From Desmodesmus armatus (Eukaryota; Chlorophyta; Chlorophyceae; Sphaeropleales; Scenedesmaceae), in NCBI GenBank assembly GCA_007449985.2, contig VIIQ02000054.1, positions 124,001-188,000 of the forward strand: a DNA stretch of 64,000 nt, in the 5' to 3' direction. A program made the translations under genes and the position numbers. Shown in pieces: positions 1 through 13,300 of the stretch. The notes beneath the pieces were generated by a model, which did no database searches, was not told the origin of the DNA, and was given only the letters and a program-made list of their open reading frames with translations. Position 1 is the stretch's first letter. Each line of letters opens with the position of its first letter.

Positions 1-998
1 TCCTGGAGGTGCCCAACGGCGTCGCTGACAGCGCTTACTATGACGCAGATACCAACTCCTGCGCTTGCCCTGCCATGACCGTCATCAAGGTCTCGCAGCC
101 CTCTCTCAATGAGGACGGCGAGGTCGAGATCAGCGACCCATCCTGCACAGATGTGTGCGACAGCGACACCAAGGCTTTCTCCCTCATGGGCGACGTCGAG
201 CCCGGCCTGACCGAGTGTGTGTCGTGCCCCCCCAACAGCAAGGCATCCCCCGACTTCGCCCGCTGCCTGTGCGACCCAGGCTTTGTGCAGGCTCGCTCCG
301 GCCTCACCAAGACCTCAGGCTGCAGCAGGGCACCCAGCTCCTCCTCTGCCAGCGATGACGATGTGGAGGACTCTTGGGGGTCATGGAGCCACAAGGGCGG
401 CAACAAGAAGGGCGAGTAAGTGACTGCACCCCCCTTGCACACCCCCACACCCTCCCACTCACTCACAGTTTAGTACCTGCTTGATGCAAATCATGTGTTT
501 TGACAGTTCAGCACACTTCAGTATGACAGGCCCCTGACAGCAGAGGTCTTGCCTTGGCGCACCTAGTGATATCGACTTCTTGCGCAGCCAGCACAGAGTC
601 CCATGCCCAGTGCCAGCTAGTCTTATGCTCATCTGCCAAGCCAACTTGCTGCCGGTGCTGATTGGCTGACCTGGGTAAAACCTAGTCAGTCATCCAATGC
701 TGTTGGTGGTAGGTTTGTCCAGGTGTGTCCAGGATAGCATGTGCTGTCATGCCCCACACCTGCACCAGCCCCTCACACTTGTGTGCTGCTGTTTTGTCCC
801 TCCTTTTGCAGGTATGAGCCCGAGGAGAAGACTGAGTACCCATCCGAGGAGAAGACTGAGTACCCATCCGAGGAGAAGACTGAGTACTCATCCGAGGAGA
901 AGACTGAGTACTCATCCGGAAAGAAGACTGAGTACTCATCCGGAAAGAAGACTGAGTACTCATCCGGAAAGAATACTGAGTACTCATCCGGAAACTAA
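1..998 (+). CDS. 3' end of a Cys-rich secreted/cell-wall-type protein
   Basis: Partial gene entering from the left edge. Exons are <1..415 and 812..998; the intron starts GTAAGT at 416 and ends TTTTGCAG at 811, and the joined frame stops with TAA at 996-998. The first exon carries many regularly spaced cysteines, including CVSCPP and CLCDPGF, which resemble EGF-like or ephrin-receptor-like Cys modules of extracellular algal proteins. A Ser/Asp-rich linker follows. The last exon is almost entirely a tandem repeat: seven units of eight residues (consensus EEKTEYSS drifting to GKKTEYSS). I infer an extracellular or cell-wall protein with an extended, charged, Tyr-rich tail. The upstream part and any signal peptide lie outside the window, so no function can be assigned. 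Confidence 0.72.
822..989 (+). repeat. Coding minisatellite, seven 24-bp units
   Basis: Seven consecutive 24-base units encode the C-terminal EEKTEYPS/GKKTEYSS repeats. Units change in order from EEK-PS to EEK-SS to GKK-SS, as expected from stepwise expansion. Confidence 0.9.
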
Positions 999-2631
999 AA
1001 CCCCGACAGGAAGTAAGCCTGTTACTTCTGCAGGCTTGCGTGCCGTGTGGTCCAGGGTTTAGGGTCTGCTTGAACCCTTCACTGGGATGAGCCTTGACAC
1101 TAGCCCGCCCAGGCATGCATGTGTGTCTGTGTGCAGTCAGTAGCATCAGCTCGGTTGCAAAAATCATGCCTTGGAACACACCTCTCTGTGTTCGGGTGGT
1201 TTCTGCTGTTGCTGGTGGCTTTGTGCTGTTGCCACAGGTTTGCTGCTGACAGCAGCAACCACACCGCCTCTTTTACACACTGCATAAGTGTGTGTGCTGA
1301 GTTATGCTTCATCAACAGGGCCCCTCTCTTGGCCTTGGTTGTTTATGCTCAACAAATCCATGCTGCATAAGCATGTGATGATGTTCTTTGCAAAGCTCGA
1401 AAAGTTTTGGTGTTCAGGCATGTACATGTGGTGCAGGCGATTTATTTTTCAGGGCGCCAGCTTGCTGCACTGCAGAAGTGCACACTCAGCTTGGCATCTT
1501 GCCTAATTGTGCGAGTAACTCACCACAGCAACCCTGAATTTGAATTTGAATGGGGTGGTTGCCAACTACTGCATCCCAGCCAACTGCTGCCAGGAGGTTC
1601 CACCCAGGCCTGCCCGTGTCTCGTGTCAGAACTAAGAGCCTGGCAACTATGTCAGCACTAACTGCCTGGCATGCATGCAGCAGCAGTAGATGCCACAGCT
1701 AAATATGCCACATGCATGCATGCCATGCAGTGCAAGCATGTAAGCACCAGCATTCAACCTGCCAGTACACGCTCGCCATCAGCCAGAGAGCTGCAAAGAA
1801 GACACAACACACACGTCCAGGTCAACCTGCACAGTTGCAAACGCAGCACCTCGGCCAGGCAGTCCAGGACGCCACCTGCCATCGGCCGATTAGCTCCATC
1901 CTCTTGGCTCCTCAGCACCTTTTTTTAGGGCAGTGTAGACATGCCAGTCTTTGTCCTCAGCACTTGGTCACCATATCCATGCATGCAAGGCTCACCTGCC
2001 CTCTGTAGGAGGCCTCAGCCCTTGGCCAGTGGCACTCGGGATGCACAAGGTCGCAAGCAAGCTGCACTTTCAACTTATGTACACTCACACATGGATCACC
2101 CGGGACATGTCTAGCTGGACACGCGCACATTGAATGCAGCCACAATTTGGGTGTGACCGCGGTTGACCTGCCAGATTTTGTCACAACATGCCAGTCCATA
2201 AAACCCCATAAGAAAGTAATTTCAACAGCCACAAGTTTCTGTGCAGGGTTTCTGCATTGTTGATCGACTACGTGATCTCCTGCACTAGGGTGCTATCACA
2301 ATTGTAGGCACTTGCAAGTGCCTTGTCGATTCCAATTCAGACTGCTTGGCACCAGTTGGGGCTGACTGGTGTCATTCAAAACCAGAGTTGAAGGCATTTG
2401 GTACTGTCAACGTTTCATGTTTGGTCTTTCCTCTCTCGTCCAGACACCTGTCTGCAACTTAAAAGCTGCCAGGGTTCTACAAGTAGGCCCTTGTGATCCA
2501 CGAATTCGGGGGGGGGGGGGTCTGCTCCGACGGTCTGCCCCAAAGCACTTCCATGGCTGGCACAGCTTCCCGCTGGACAAAACAGTTTCGAACCACCAAG
2601 GGTCCCGCGACATCAAGGCAGATCATCTGAG
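999..2631. other. Gene-free interval
   Basis: About 1.6 kb between the first gene and the CxxC protein gene. No frame shows coding character and no splice-linked exons were recognised. It contains the 3' UTR of the upstream gene, an 11-base G run near 2510, and the promoter/5' UTR of the next gene. Confidence 0.6.
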
Positions 2632-4241
2632 ATGGCCCAGCAGCAGCAACAGCCACTTCGCTTCGATGACATAATGACTCTAGACGCACTGAAGATAGTT
2701 GTTCACTGGCTCAAAAGACGAGGGGTAGTGACCACTGATGAAGTGCCAGCAGATCTCATGGATGTGTTCATTGGGTGCTTTGCAAGCTTGGACGCCCTGT
2801 TGCACGCTCAAGTATACATCCTCTGCAACTTTGCACGTGACATTGGAGACATGTTTGAGAGCGGCCCCTACCCCACTGCTGACATGAAAGAGTGGCTGGT
2901 GAGTTGCAGCAACCCAGCTGGGGCCATGTTTCCTTTTCCTGTGGCACATTGGCATCAGAGCCAGACGGGGATTACATGCTGACTGGATGACCCAAAACAG
3001 ACTGCTGACCGTCTCCATTTCTGCTGTTTGTGTGGTGCTGCCTGGATCGTGCACACGTCAAGATCAGTGCTTGGTGATCATTCAACTACAGAAGTACAAA
3101 ATTCGAACCAATGAACGTGAGTCATGCAGCCGCATGTTGCATGCTCCTGCAGGCCAAGAAGAAGCTGTCAGACACCCTCCTGAAAGGGATTGAAGAGGGC
3201 GTGGTAGTGGTGCTGGAGGTGGGTGGGTGCAGTCATGGGTGTATGCCCTCCATGAGTGGGGACACAAGGGGTCCATGACTGTGTGTTTGTTTGACAGAAT
3301 CATTAAAGTAGAGATGATCACACCCAAGAGTACAGCACAACTCCTGCGTCTCAGTGGTTAAGTTTACACAACCACCACCACCTGCAGTGTTCACCCTGCA
3401 CTGGTGCGCCTGCTGTTGTGTTGCCTGCACAGGCCATACCCTTTGGCGTCAAGCGGGCCCCCAAGGACGACCCCAATCGGGTCTCAAAGGCACAAGCTGC
3501 AGAACATGCCCTCTCAGCCCTGATTGCGTCCGCCTCCCTCCGCAACAGCATCCCTCCCTGGTACACTGAGCTGTTCGCCAGGTGGGGTCCAACTGTACTT
3601 ACACGCAAACAGTTGTTTGCACAACCACCAGTGCTGTGCGCCTTGACACTAACACGTTACCCCGCCAGTACTGATGCGTCTGCCCCCTGCCTTGCCTCTT
3701 CTTCAACACACATCTTCTGTCCCTCTGTCCCTCTGTTCCTCCGTCCTTTCCACCTCTCCCTGCCCCTGCGCTCCAACCACTTCATCCCTTGTCCCCTCTG
3801 TCCCTTTCCCCCACTGAGACTCGTGTCCCACCCATCCCTCCTTGCCCCACCCCTGTCCTTTCCCCCAGGCTGCAGGCCCATCAGGAGGCAGAGGGGCGCA
3901 ACGGCCCTGTGTGTGTGCTGTTTGCGGGCACTGAGTGCTGGAGGGAGTGGCCTGTTTACAAGCTGGCTAAGCAGCACAAAAGGTTGGTTGACAAGGCTGA
4001 GGGGGTGAATGGCCGCGGAGCAAATCTCAGCTTGAAGTACTTTCCAGACAGGCCGGGAAAGAAGACACTAGCAGACCTTGACGAAATTGTCAAGGGCGCC
4101 CTTCAGCAGCAGCAGCAGCAGCAAGACGCCCAGGCAGCAGCCGCAACATCTGCAGCACACACAGCACGGCACTTCCCCATAGTGCAGAAGCTGCAGCTGT
4201 TGCGCGAACGGGAGCAGCAGCAGCAGCAGCAGCAGCAGCCC

Positions 4242-4272
<31 letters not shown>

Positions 4273-4842
4273 CGCCGCCGCAGCAGCACCAGCAGGCACA
4301 GGACCAGCAGACACGGCACCAACAAACACAACAGCAGCAGGATCACCAGCATCACCAGCAGCAGGGGCACCAGCAGCAGCAGCCACAGCCACAGCAAGAA
4401 CGGCAGCAGCAGCAGCAGGCAGGTGACAGCGTCAATCCAGCTGCCGCCGCTGCTGCTGCTGCTGCTGCTGCAAGTCCAGCAGCAGTGTCGTCTGGTGGTT
4501 CTGCAAGCACACCCCTGTCAGCTGGAAGGACTCTCAGGCGAAGTGCCAGGGTACCTCCACACAGCAGAGCATCAGTAGCAGCAGCAGCTGCTGCAGGCGT
4601 GCCTGCCTGGATGCTCCTGGATACAGCAACACCACTAGACCTCATGCCGACAAATCCTCCTGGTTTGTGCATGGGGCGCAGGCCTGCCAAGCGCGGTGCG
4701 GCAGCAACAGCGCTGGGAACAGCTGCTGCTGCTGGTGGTGGTGGTGCTGCTGCGGCTGCTGCAGGCGTTGCAGAGGCAACGGGGCCTCTTGATCGCACTG
4801 AGCAGTCTCAGACCAAGCGGCCCAGACCAACATCAGCAGGTG

Positions 4843-4923
<81 letters not shown>

Positions 4924-6674
4924 CCGCAGGAGCTCGGACAGGTGGAGTGGTCAACCCTCCTGAGGCCCTGCCTCAAGACATACCTGCGGCCCATCCTGCA
5001 GCTGCTGCAGCTGCACCAGAGGGAAGCATGAGTGCTGAGGTGCTGACAGCACTCATTGCAACAGCTGAGAAGGCTGGGCTGGGCCAGCCTGCCAAGCTTG
5101 GCTGTGGCAAGTGTAGGCATGCGGTCAGTGGATGCTCTGTGTGTAGGTCCCAGGTGGCGGCATCCTGGCAGGCCGTGGCTGCTGCAGCCCGGGACCCACG
5201 GCTCAGGGATGCTGCATTGAATGCGGCACGGGCGGTAATGCAGGGGCGGCAACAGGGGCATGAGCGGCAGCAGCAGCAGCCAGCGCCAGCAGAGATTCAG
5301 CAGCAGAGGTGCAGCAGTGGCGCAGCGGGGCGCAGCAGTGCTGCCACGCCTGCTGCTGCTGGTGCTGGTGCTGCTGATGTGCTGCCTGCTGCTCCAGCGG
5401 TTCAGTCTGCAGACGTTGATGCACCTGCAGCTGCAGCAGCAGCAGGAGCAGCAGCAGCATCACGAGCAGCAGCAGGAGCAGGAGCAGCAGCAGGAGCAGC
5501 AGCAGGAGCAGGAGCAGCAGCAGGAGCAGCAGCAGGCAGTGACGGTGGTGGTGCTGCTGCTGAATCACCTTCCTCAACTGCGTTTGGGGCAGCAACTGCA
5601 ACATGCATGGCCGTGTTCCCCGCAGCAACTGCAGTTGCCCAGCCGTCAACACCGCCACCCAATCCTGGAGTGCCAGCTGATGCTGCTGGTGCTGCCACCG
5701 GTGGTGGTGGTGGTGGTGGTGGTGTGGGAGGCGGTGTTGGTGCTGCTGCTCCTGCTGCTGCTGCTGCTGCTGCTGGTGACCATACAGCTGCTGCTGCTGC
5801 TGGTGGTCTTGATGGCTGTGCAGGAAAGCTGGCAGATGCCGCAGCAAGCTCTGTCAGGGCACTTGCTGGCAGCAACAAGCGGAGCAGGACCTCTGCTTGC
5901 CCAGGGGACACACTCCAGGAGCAGAATTAGCAGCAGCAGCACAAGCAGCAGCACAAGCAGCACAAGGGAGCCCAGCAGCAGCGACAGCAGGAGGGCACAG
6001 GCGTTGACAGCACTGGCGGAGCAGGGTTACAAGCAGCAGGGGCAGAGGCACCAGCAGCAGGCGCAGCAGCAGGGGCAGCTGGCGACACCCCTGCCCTGTC
6101 CACACCCCCACAACCTGGCCCTGCTGCTGCTGCAGCAGCAGCAGAGGTGGCAGCTGGCGCCCCTTGTCCCCTCTCCTCACCCCCACAACCTGGCCCTGCT
6201 GCTGCTGCAGCGGCGGCGGCGGCAGCAGCAGCAGGTGCTGTAGGCAACAACCCACAGCAGCAGCAGCCGCAGCAGCGAGGGGAGCCGGGGCAAGAGGTAC
6301 CAGCCTGGCGGCTGCAGCTGCAGCAGCAGCAGGCTGCAGAGCTGTCAGCACTTCAGCAGAAGCACCAGCAGCAGCAGGCCCTGCTGCAGCTCAAGTGCTC
6401 TGCTGCTGAGAAGGCTGTGGCAGCAGAGCAGGTGCAGCAGCAGCTGCAGCAGCAGATCCAGCAGGCAGCACAGCAGCTGCAGAGCCCGCACGACCTCCAC
6501 ATGCAGCAGCAGGAGCAGCAGCAGGCAGCAGAGAAACTGGCCTCGCTGCAGGGACAGCACGCCAAGCAGTCGGCTGCGCTGCAGCGGCTGCCGCAGTTGC
6601 AGCAGCAGGAGCAGGAATTATTGAAGCAGCAGCAAAGAGTACAAGCAGACATCCACCAGCTGCTGTACGGGTAG
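2632..6674 (+). CDS. Gln/Ala-rich CxxC-motif protein, frame interrupted by one TAG
   Basis: Exons 2632..2898, 3153..3218, 3433..3581 and 3869..5930 join in frame (847 residues) to a TAG at 5928-5930. The same frame is then open for 247 more codons to TAG at 6672-6674. The N-terminal 240 residues are ordinary globular sequence of a family I do not recognise. The rest is poly-Gln, poly-Ala and poly-Gly, interrupted by CGKCRHAVSGCSVC (CxxC-x7-CxxC, near 5098-5145), a likely zinc-binding knuckle. The segment beyond the TAG has a 22-residue internal repeat around PPQPGP and a Gln-rich coiled coil, so it looks like the natural C-terminus. I infer a nuclear regulatory protein from composition only. 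The ATG at 2632 opens the conserved region. Exon calls are well supported; product identity is weak. Confidence 0.7.
4843..4921 (+). repeat. (GCA)n triplet tract encoding poly-Ala
   Basis: Near-pure GCA/CAG array of roughly 25 triplets, read as alanine in the gene frame and as glutamine one frame over. Shorter arrays flank it at about 4100-4130, 4216-4270 and 4442-4475. Confidence 0.9.
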
Positions 6675-7352
6675 AGTTTGTTTGTGGGCCAGAAGAGTGT
6701 GTGAGTGGGCATTCGATGGCTCCGTGGCAGCACACGTTGCTTGCGAAACCGTGTGTCCAGGGCTCCCTCGCCACCTGTTTGTGGATTGCGTCTTTTTCAG
6801 TCAGTTTCTTGCAAAATTGCATCACCTGAACACTTGCAAGTCCCTGATAAGTACATGTGTGCATCTGCCATGTCATGGCATGACGTGGACGCTTACTGTG
6901 TTTGGGGGCCAGGAGGTGGCACAAGCCCGCAACCTGCAATTTACCAGGCTGCGTTGTGCTTTGAAGACACACAATATGCAATTATTTGTTCAGTGCGACG
7001 ACATCTTTCCAGATTCGGTAACGGCAGTTGCACCAGCATCTTTCTGTTGAAAGAATGATGAAAGTCACGTCTTGTCTTTCAACGTGTGTCAGCATAAGTT
7101 TATTGTGCGTGTGTCTGAGACGTATACGGCTATTCTGTGTCGTGTTGTGAAGATCAGATCGCCCCAGTTTTGTCCAGTACTGGTCCCACTGGCCATCGTT
7201 CAAAAGACACTACTAGCCATACAACTCGTATCGTTCACGTTTCTAAGATACTTGAAACTGGCCTGATGCACGTCCGGGCGTTTCACTGACATCCACACAG
7301 TCAACTGCACTGAAGGGTGCCAGGCTGTACATCAGAACACCAGCTTGACGCG
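6675..7352. other. Intergenic interval
   Basis: 678 bases holding the 3' UTR of the CxxC gene and the 5' flank of the arabinokinase gene. No coding signal and no TGTAA polyadenylation signal were recognised. Confidence 0.55.
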
Positions 7353-10300
7353 ATGGCTGGCGCAGACAATGTTGTCGGTCCATCAGTAGCTGACCAGACC
7401 ACCAACAGTGATAGGGGAACCACCACTGACCCCCTCTCCATAGCCTACTACTGCACTGGGCATGGTCTGGGCCACGCAACCCGGTCGATCGAGGTGTGCA
7501 AGCACTTACTGGGCAGAGGCCACACCGTTACTGTCGTCACAGGCGCACCAGCAAGAGTGTTTCTGCAAGAGGTGCGTGAGGCAGCAGCGGCACAGCACAC
7601 CGGGAAGACCCTGGGTGTACTCTCCAACAGCACTGAGGGCTACAGGGTGGCAGCATGCATTGGCAATGCAGTATAGGCAGACAGCTGGGCATGTCTAGCT
7701 GCAGCTGTGCCACTGGCTGTACCAGGGGTAAATCCTGCACACAGCAGCATCGTTGCAGAGATCCTGCATGCTGTGCTTCTTCAAACCAGCCTAATCCTGA
7801 CAGTTGTTTCCATCCCAGCACCAGCAGCAGCATGTCAGCCCATCCACACTCCTTTCGTATGGGCAAGCCCCTAGTCCTCATCAGCACCTTGTCTCCTCTA
7901 CCCCATCAGCTTTGGTCCTGTGCTTTTACCTCCAGCACACCTTTGGACTATCCCTGCATGTTTCCTGCAGGTGCCCTCAGCACGCTTCATGCTGCGCAAG
8001 GCAGTCCTAGATGCAGGCGCTAAGCAGCTAGACCCTTTCACAGTTGATGTGCGCGGCTCACTGGAGCTCTACCAGCAGACAGCAGTGGTCAACAGGGAGG
8101 AGATGCTAGCAGCAGAGGTGCAGTGGCTACAGTCAAACCACTTTGACCTTGTGGTGTCTGATGTGGTGCCGATCGTGTGCGCAGCGGCCGCAGCAGCAGG
8201 CATACCTGCCGTGTGTGTGAGCAACTTCAGTTGGGGTGAGTCAGTAGGGCAGCAAGAGTCTAATGTTGGGTCAGGATGACACCTTGTTGCTGCTGAACCA
8301 CCTGCCTTGTATGCAGCTTGCTGTTTGCATGCAGCTGGCTGGATTGCATGCTGCTTGCTGAGATAGGGACCAAACACTAGTCATCGGGGTTGATTTAGGG
8401 CTGATGTGCAGGTGTGGCCGGCTTCACTGCACCTCACCCTTACACTCATGGACGTGCCGCATCCACACACCTCCCCTGTCAAGCTTCCAACATGCTTACC
8501 AGCACACTACAGAGATGCAGTACGTTGCGCACATCGCAATCGGTGCCATCACCCCCACCACCTGGTGACCACCCCCACACCTCATGTGCAATTGCCTTGG
8601 CTGCGGTGTGCCTGCTGGTTCAAAGTAACCCCTGTATGTCATGGCCCCCTGTCCGACTAGGACCCCCAAGGGGCAACATCCGGCTTGATAATCATGCACA
8701 CACCACTACAGGCAGCCAGCCAGCCTTGCCCTACACCACCCGCTGACCCAACCCACAACATTCATGCTGCACGCCCGTACACTCCCTGCCTGCTGTGCTG
8801 TTGTGTGTCTGCTGCATGCAGACTTCATCTATTCAGAGTACCTGACCACCCTGCGCAGGTTTGAGTTCAGGCAGCTGGTGTGGCAAATAGCGCAGGACTA
8901 TTCCGCAGCGGCGCTGCTCCTGCGCCTGCCTGGCTACGTGCCCATGCCTGCCTTCACAGCAATAGAGGATGTGCCTCTGGTTGTGCGGCATGCACGCAAG
9001 ACATCAGCACAGGTAAAACTGTGCAGCTGTACTCGGCATTGCGCTTTTTTGATAGAATGCTGCTAGCGAGGGGCTTGGCACAACAGTGAGCAGCAGCAGC
9101 CAAGTGCCTGGTTGTGCCTAAGGACTCTTTCCCCAACCGGTGTGAGTGTTTTGCTTGCCTGCGTCCCGTGCTGTGCTGTACTGAAGGCACACAGCACAGC
9201 ATGCATGTGTGCAAGCAGCGCGGCACTGTGTCCGACACAGCGCAGAGTCGACCCTGCACAACCGACCAAGGTCCTTGGACACATCACAGCATATCTTGTC
9301 CTGTTTCAGCGCTGGGTTTGGAAGTTGCCGCAATCTGCACCATCAGACAATATTTACCTAGTATCAGCAGCTGCGCACGAGCATTTTGCAGGACTCCACG
9401 CTGTCTGGTCACTCCTTCCCAAAGGTCACTCACCATCAGGAGTGACCTCGCCTATGTGTGACCTCCCCTGTCTTTGACCGCACCTATGTGTGACCGCACC
9501 TGTGTGTGACCTCACCTGTCTGTGACCTCACCTTTGTTTGACCTCGCCTGTGTGTGAATTCACCCGTGTATGACCTCACCTATGTGTGACCCCACCTATG
9601 TGTGACCTCGCCTATGTGGTGACCTCACCTATGTGTGACCTCGCCTATGTGTGACCCCACGCAGGTGCGTGAGGAGTTGGGCCTGCCCCCGAACGTGCGC
9701 CTGGCAGTGCTGATCCACGGCGGCCACAAGGCAGAGCTGGATGTGCGGGAGGACTTCTTGCCGCCTGGCTGGGTGTGTGTGGCCTGCAACGGAGGCCGTC
9801 CCTTGGGGCCTCACCCGCTGCCACCCAACTTCATGCTGGCTCCTGCTGACGTGTACACACCTGACCTTGTGGAGGCCTCTGACTGCATCCTGGGCAAGAT
9901 TGGATATGGGTGAGGTGGGGCGGTGTGCTGTCGGGGAGATAGTTTGTTTGCTATGCCATAGCAAACAAGACAGTGTTTTGTCGCTGCCACCGTTTGTTGA
10001 GGGGCTGCATCGCAGTAGTGGTGCTGGGCAGCTGTACCAATCCAAAGTGCAGGTGCAGTGCAGTGCTGGGCAAGCTGCTTGTGTGTGTCGGCTGTGTCAT
10101 GTGAGGCTTTGGGTCTTGTGTGCTGCTAGTGCGGTAGTGATTGCCAGCTGCCCTCCGCTCCTTACCTCATGCGCTGTCACCCTGCTGCCCTGCAGGATCG
10201 TGTCTGAGTGCCTTGCGCATGCACGACCCCTGGTGTTTGTGCGGCGGGACTTTTTCAACGAGGAGCCCTTCCTGCGCAAGAAGCTGGAGGTGTGGAGTAG

Positions 10301-13300
10301 AGGATCATCAATACTTTACTAGCAGTACCTACAGCAGAATAGATTGTTGCGGTTACAGCAGGCTCAGCAGGTGGTTGACTGCCTGAAAGACTCTAGTAGC
10401 CAAGACTGTGGTACGCCGAAGTGCAAAGCCCCCGCGAGCATCTGGCTCTGTCGAGGGGCTGGGTCTTTGCCTCCAAGTAGCTGTACTGCACTGTACTGGA
10501 CCGTTTTGTACTGCCACTGTCCCTGTGACTCCTTGATGGCCTGCAGACCCTGTGTGTTATCGTCCAGCATCCTTTCCCAGCCCTGCCCTACAGTGTTGTC
10601 ACACATGCGCGAGTGACAATGTCTCACTGCTGCTGCAACTGCTGCAATCCTGACATGCAGGTTCACAATGCCGCCATTGAGATGAAGAGGAGGGACTTCC
10701 TTGAGGGTCACTGGGGTCCCTACCTGCTGCGCGCATGCAGCCTAACGGTCAAGTACAAGTGAGTGGAGTTGGCCCTAGGCCCTGTTGATGTTATCTGCTT
10801 GTAGCTGGCTGGAGCATGGACTTGTGCATGGCCTGTGCTGGCCCGCTTACTGCAGGATACAGATGGGCCTGCAGGATTTCAGCTTCTCCACGCTATTGGC
10901 GGGAGGGGCTCTGTGATTACCAGACAAAACACGTATCTCGAGCAACAACCATATGCAATGACCATGAGTGTGTCCGCTGTGTCCACTACCGTACTGCCAC
11001 GAGTGGTTCGAGGATTTTTTTGTCGAATGCAATATAAAATTGTCCCAGGCATTCGACAAGGAGTCCAGGCAGTGTTTCCGAGGGTTCGACACCTGAATGA
11101 TGGATGGTGATCTGTGACCTGCTGCTGTTGCTGTGCGCAGTGCCTAGGGCCTGAAACACACCAAACACACTACTTTATAACCATCGCATACTTCAAGACT
11201 GGTCTGGCATGTCAAACAGCCCGTTTTATGCTCCTGCAAGGGGGTGGGACTGGCAGGGGCATTTTCTGAACCATTCGACAAGGGGAACCCAGGCAACTGT
11301 TTGGTGCATTCGATATTTCGCAACTTTTCTGAAATAATTATTTATGTATCGAACCACTCGTGGCAGTACGGTAGACAATATCTCGGCTCGCCGTGCATAG
11401 ACGGCAAGCTATGCAGGCAACGCTCCCGATGCCATCATGCATCCACTACGGGTTGCCATAGAGAAAGTGCATAGAGCAGCTGTTGATGGTACTGCCATTG
11501 CCCTAGCCCTCGAGCATGCATGTGATGAGCCTTTATCAACCGCCCGGGATGCGGGATGCGAGGCCAATGGGAGGGAATCCTATGGCGTTACGATACAACG
11601 GGGGTGTATCCGAATCTTTCTGTCTTTCTTCTCTGCTGCAGGGAGCCCACCAATGGTGCTGAGGTAGTTGCGGCGAGGCTGGAGCAGGTCGGGCGCCGTC
11701 AGTTTGTGCCGCCTGCGTTCAACCCCCTTGCGCGCATGAAGGACACCGTGGTGTTTGGATACCTCATGGCCAGCAGCAAGAATGGCCGGGTGGATGTGCC
11801 AGATTGGTGAGCATTGCTGTTGTGTGCCACACACAGTGTACCCTAGGACACACTGTACCCTACTAGGGCACTAGTAGTGGACACACTGTACCCTAGGGAC
11901 ACACTGTACCCTAGGGACACACTGTACCCTAGGGGACACACTGTACCCTGGGGGACACACTGTACCCTAGGGGACACACTGTACCCTAGGTTGGTGGCAA
12001 CGGTGTTCTTACTGTGCTCAGCAGGAGATGGGATGCTTGCGCATGCTTTCGAGGTGCTGCCACCCCGTAACAAAACACCTATGTTGCACAACGCTGCACC
12101 GCCAGCTTTGTGTTTCAACTGCAGACTGTGTCAACTTTCTTCCTTTCTGTGACAGACAAAAGCAGCACCATGCAGGGGTCAGACAGACACCCACATCCAG
12201 GAGTTGTAAATCTACCCTAGTAACCTGCAGGAGCAGTTCCGTTGTTTCGCTTGTCTCCAAGGCTTTCATGCATGCCCTGTGTGTCAGCTGTGTACTACTA
12301 GTACATAGGCTGTGTACGGTGTTGCGCATGCAGTGTAGATAGGGTGTAGTAAATAGTCTGTCTGTGTGTTGTGCCTGTGCAGGTATGTGAACGGCGCTGA
12401 CCCCAACCGGCGCCGCCTGAGCTACAAGGGTGTAGCAGAGGGGGTGGCCATGCCGCTCAAGCACTGGCATCTGCTGGAAGGTGGGTGGCTGGGTGGCTGG
12501 GGAGCTGGCTTTCGACTTGGCAGGGCTGCCTGTGATGCCATTTGACTTTCTGCCAGCTGCTGTGGCGCAAGCCTACATGCACTTCGTTGTGCTATCAGCC
12601 AGTGAAACAGTGAAACAAGTTGTCATTGGCGCAACGTCATTTTGGAGGTCCGATCAGCTGTCAGCATTATTGTTTACATGTTGATCTGTGGTTCTGTGTG
12701 GTTGTGTTCCCGCCATGTGCCAGGCAACGCCCGCCTGCTACACCAGCTGCCAGACACAGTCGCCTTCCTGCAGCTGCTGCGGCGACTGGCAGTCCCCACA
12801 GGCAGCATCAGCAGTGGTGGTGATGATGGCAGGCCGCTGCCAACATCCCTGCAGGGTAGCCCTGCTGCAGCAGCAGCAGCTGCAGCTGCTGGCGAGGAAC
12901 TTCCAGAGGTCAGGGCAGCTCATGTACTGTTCAGGTGAGTTGTGAGGAGGGGGGAAGTGGCCTTGCTTGTTTTTTTGGCTTGTTTTTTTGGCTTGTTTGG
13001 TGGCCATTGCTGTTGCAGCATAGCATCAACTGTGTTGGTCACTCAGATGTCAGGGCAGCTCATGTACTGTTCAGGTGAGTTGGTGGTGCAACCAGCTGCT
13101 GCAGGTGCCGTCTGCATGATGCAGGCAGTGTTGAGGCCTCACAGCCTCCTTGACAGTCCTGCCTGCTGTTGTCACGTGTTGCTTCGTGACCTGATGGCTA
13201 GGTGCTAGTGTCTTGTTGTAACACCCATGCGGTTTCACCCCCATCTGCCACACGCCTGATGTGCCCTGCATGAAGGTGATGTTGACTGTAGCGGCATTGT

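Noticed and set aside
5260..6243. Long plus-strand open frame rich in Leu/Gln overlapping the CxxC gene
   Set aside because: It is the second reading of the CAG/CTG repeats; the conserved N-terminal exons splice into the other frame.
9441..9660. Regular repeats considered as a CRISPR array
   Set aside because: Units are contiguous without spacers, within a eukaryotic intron.
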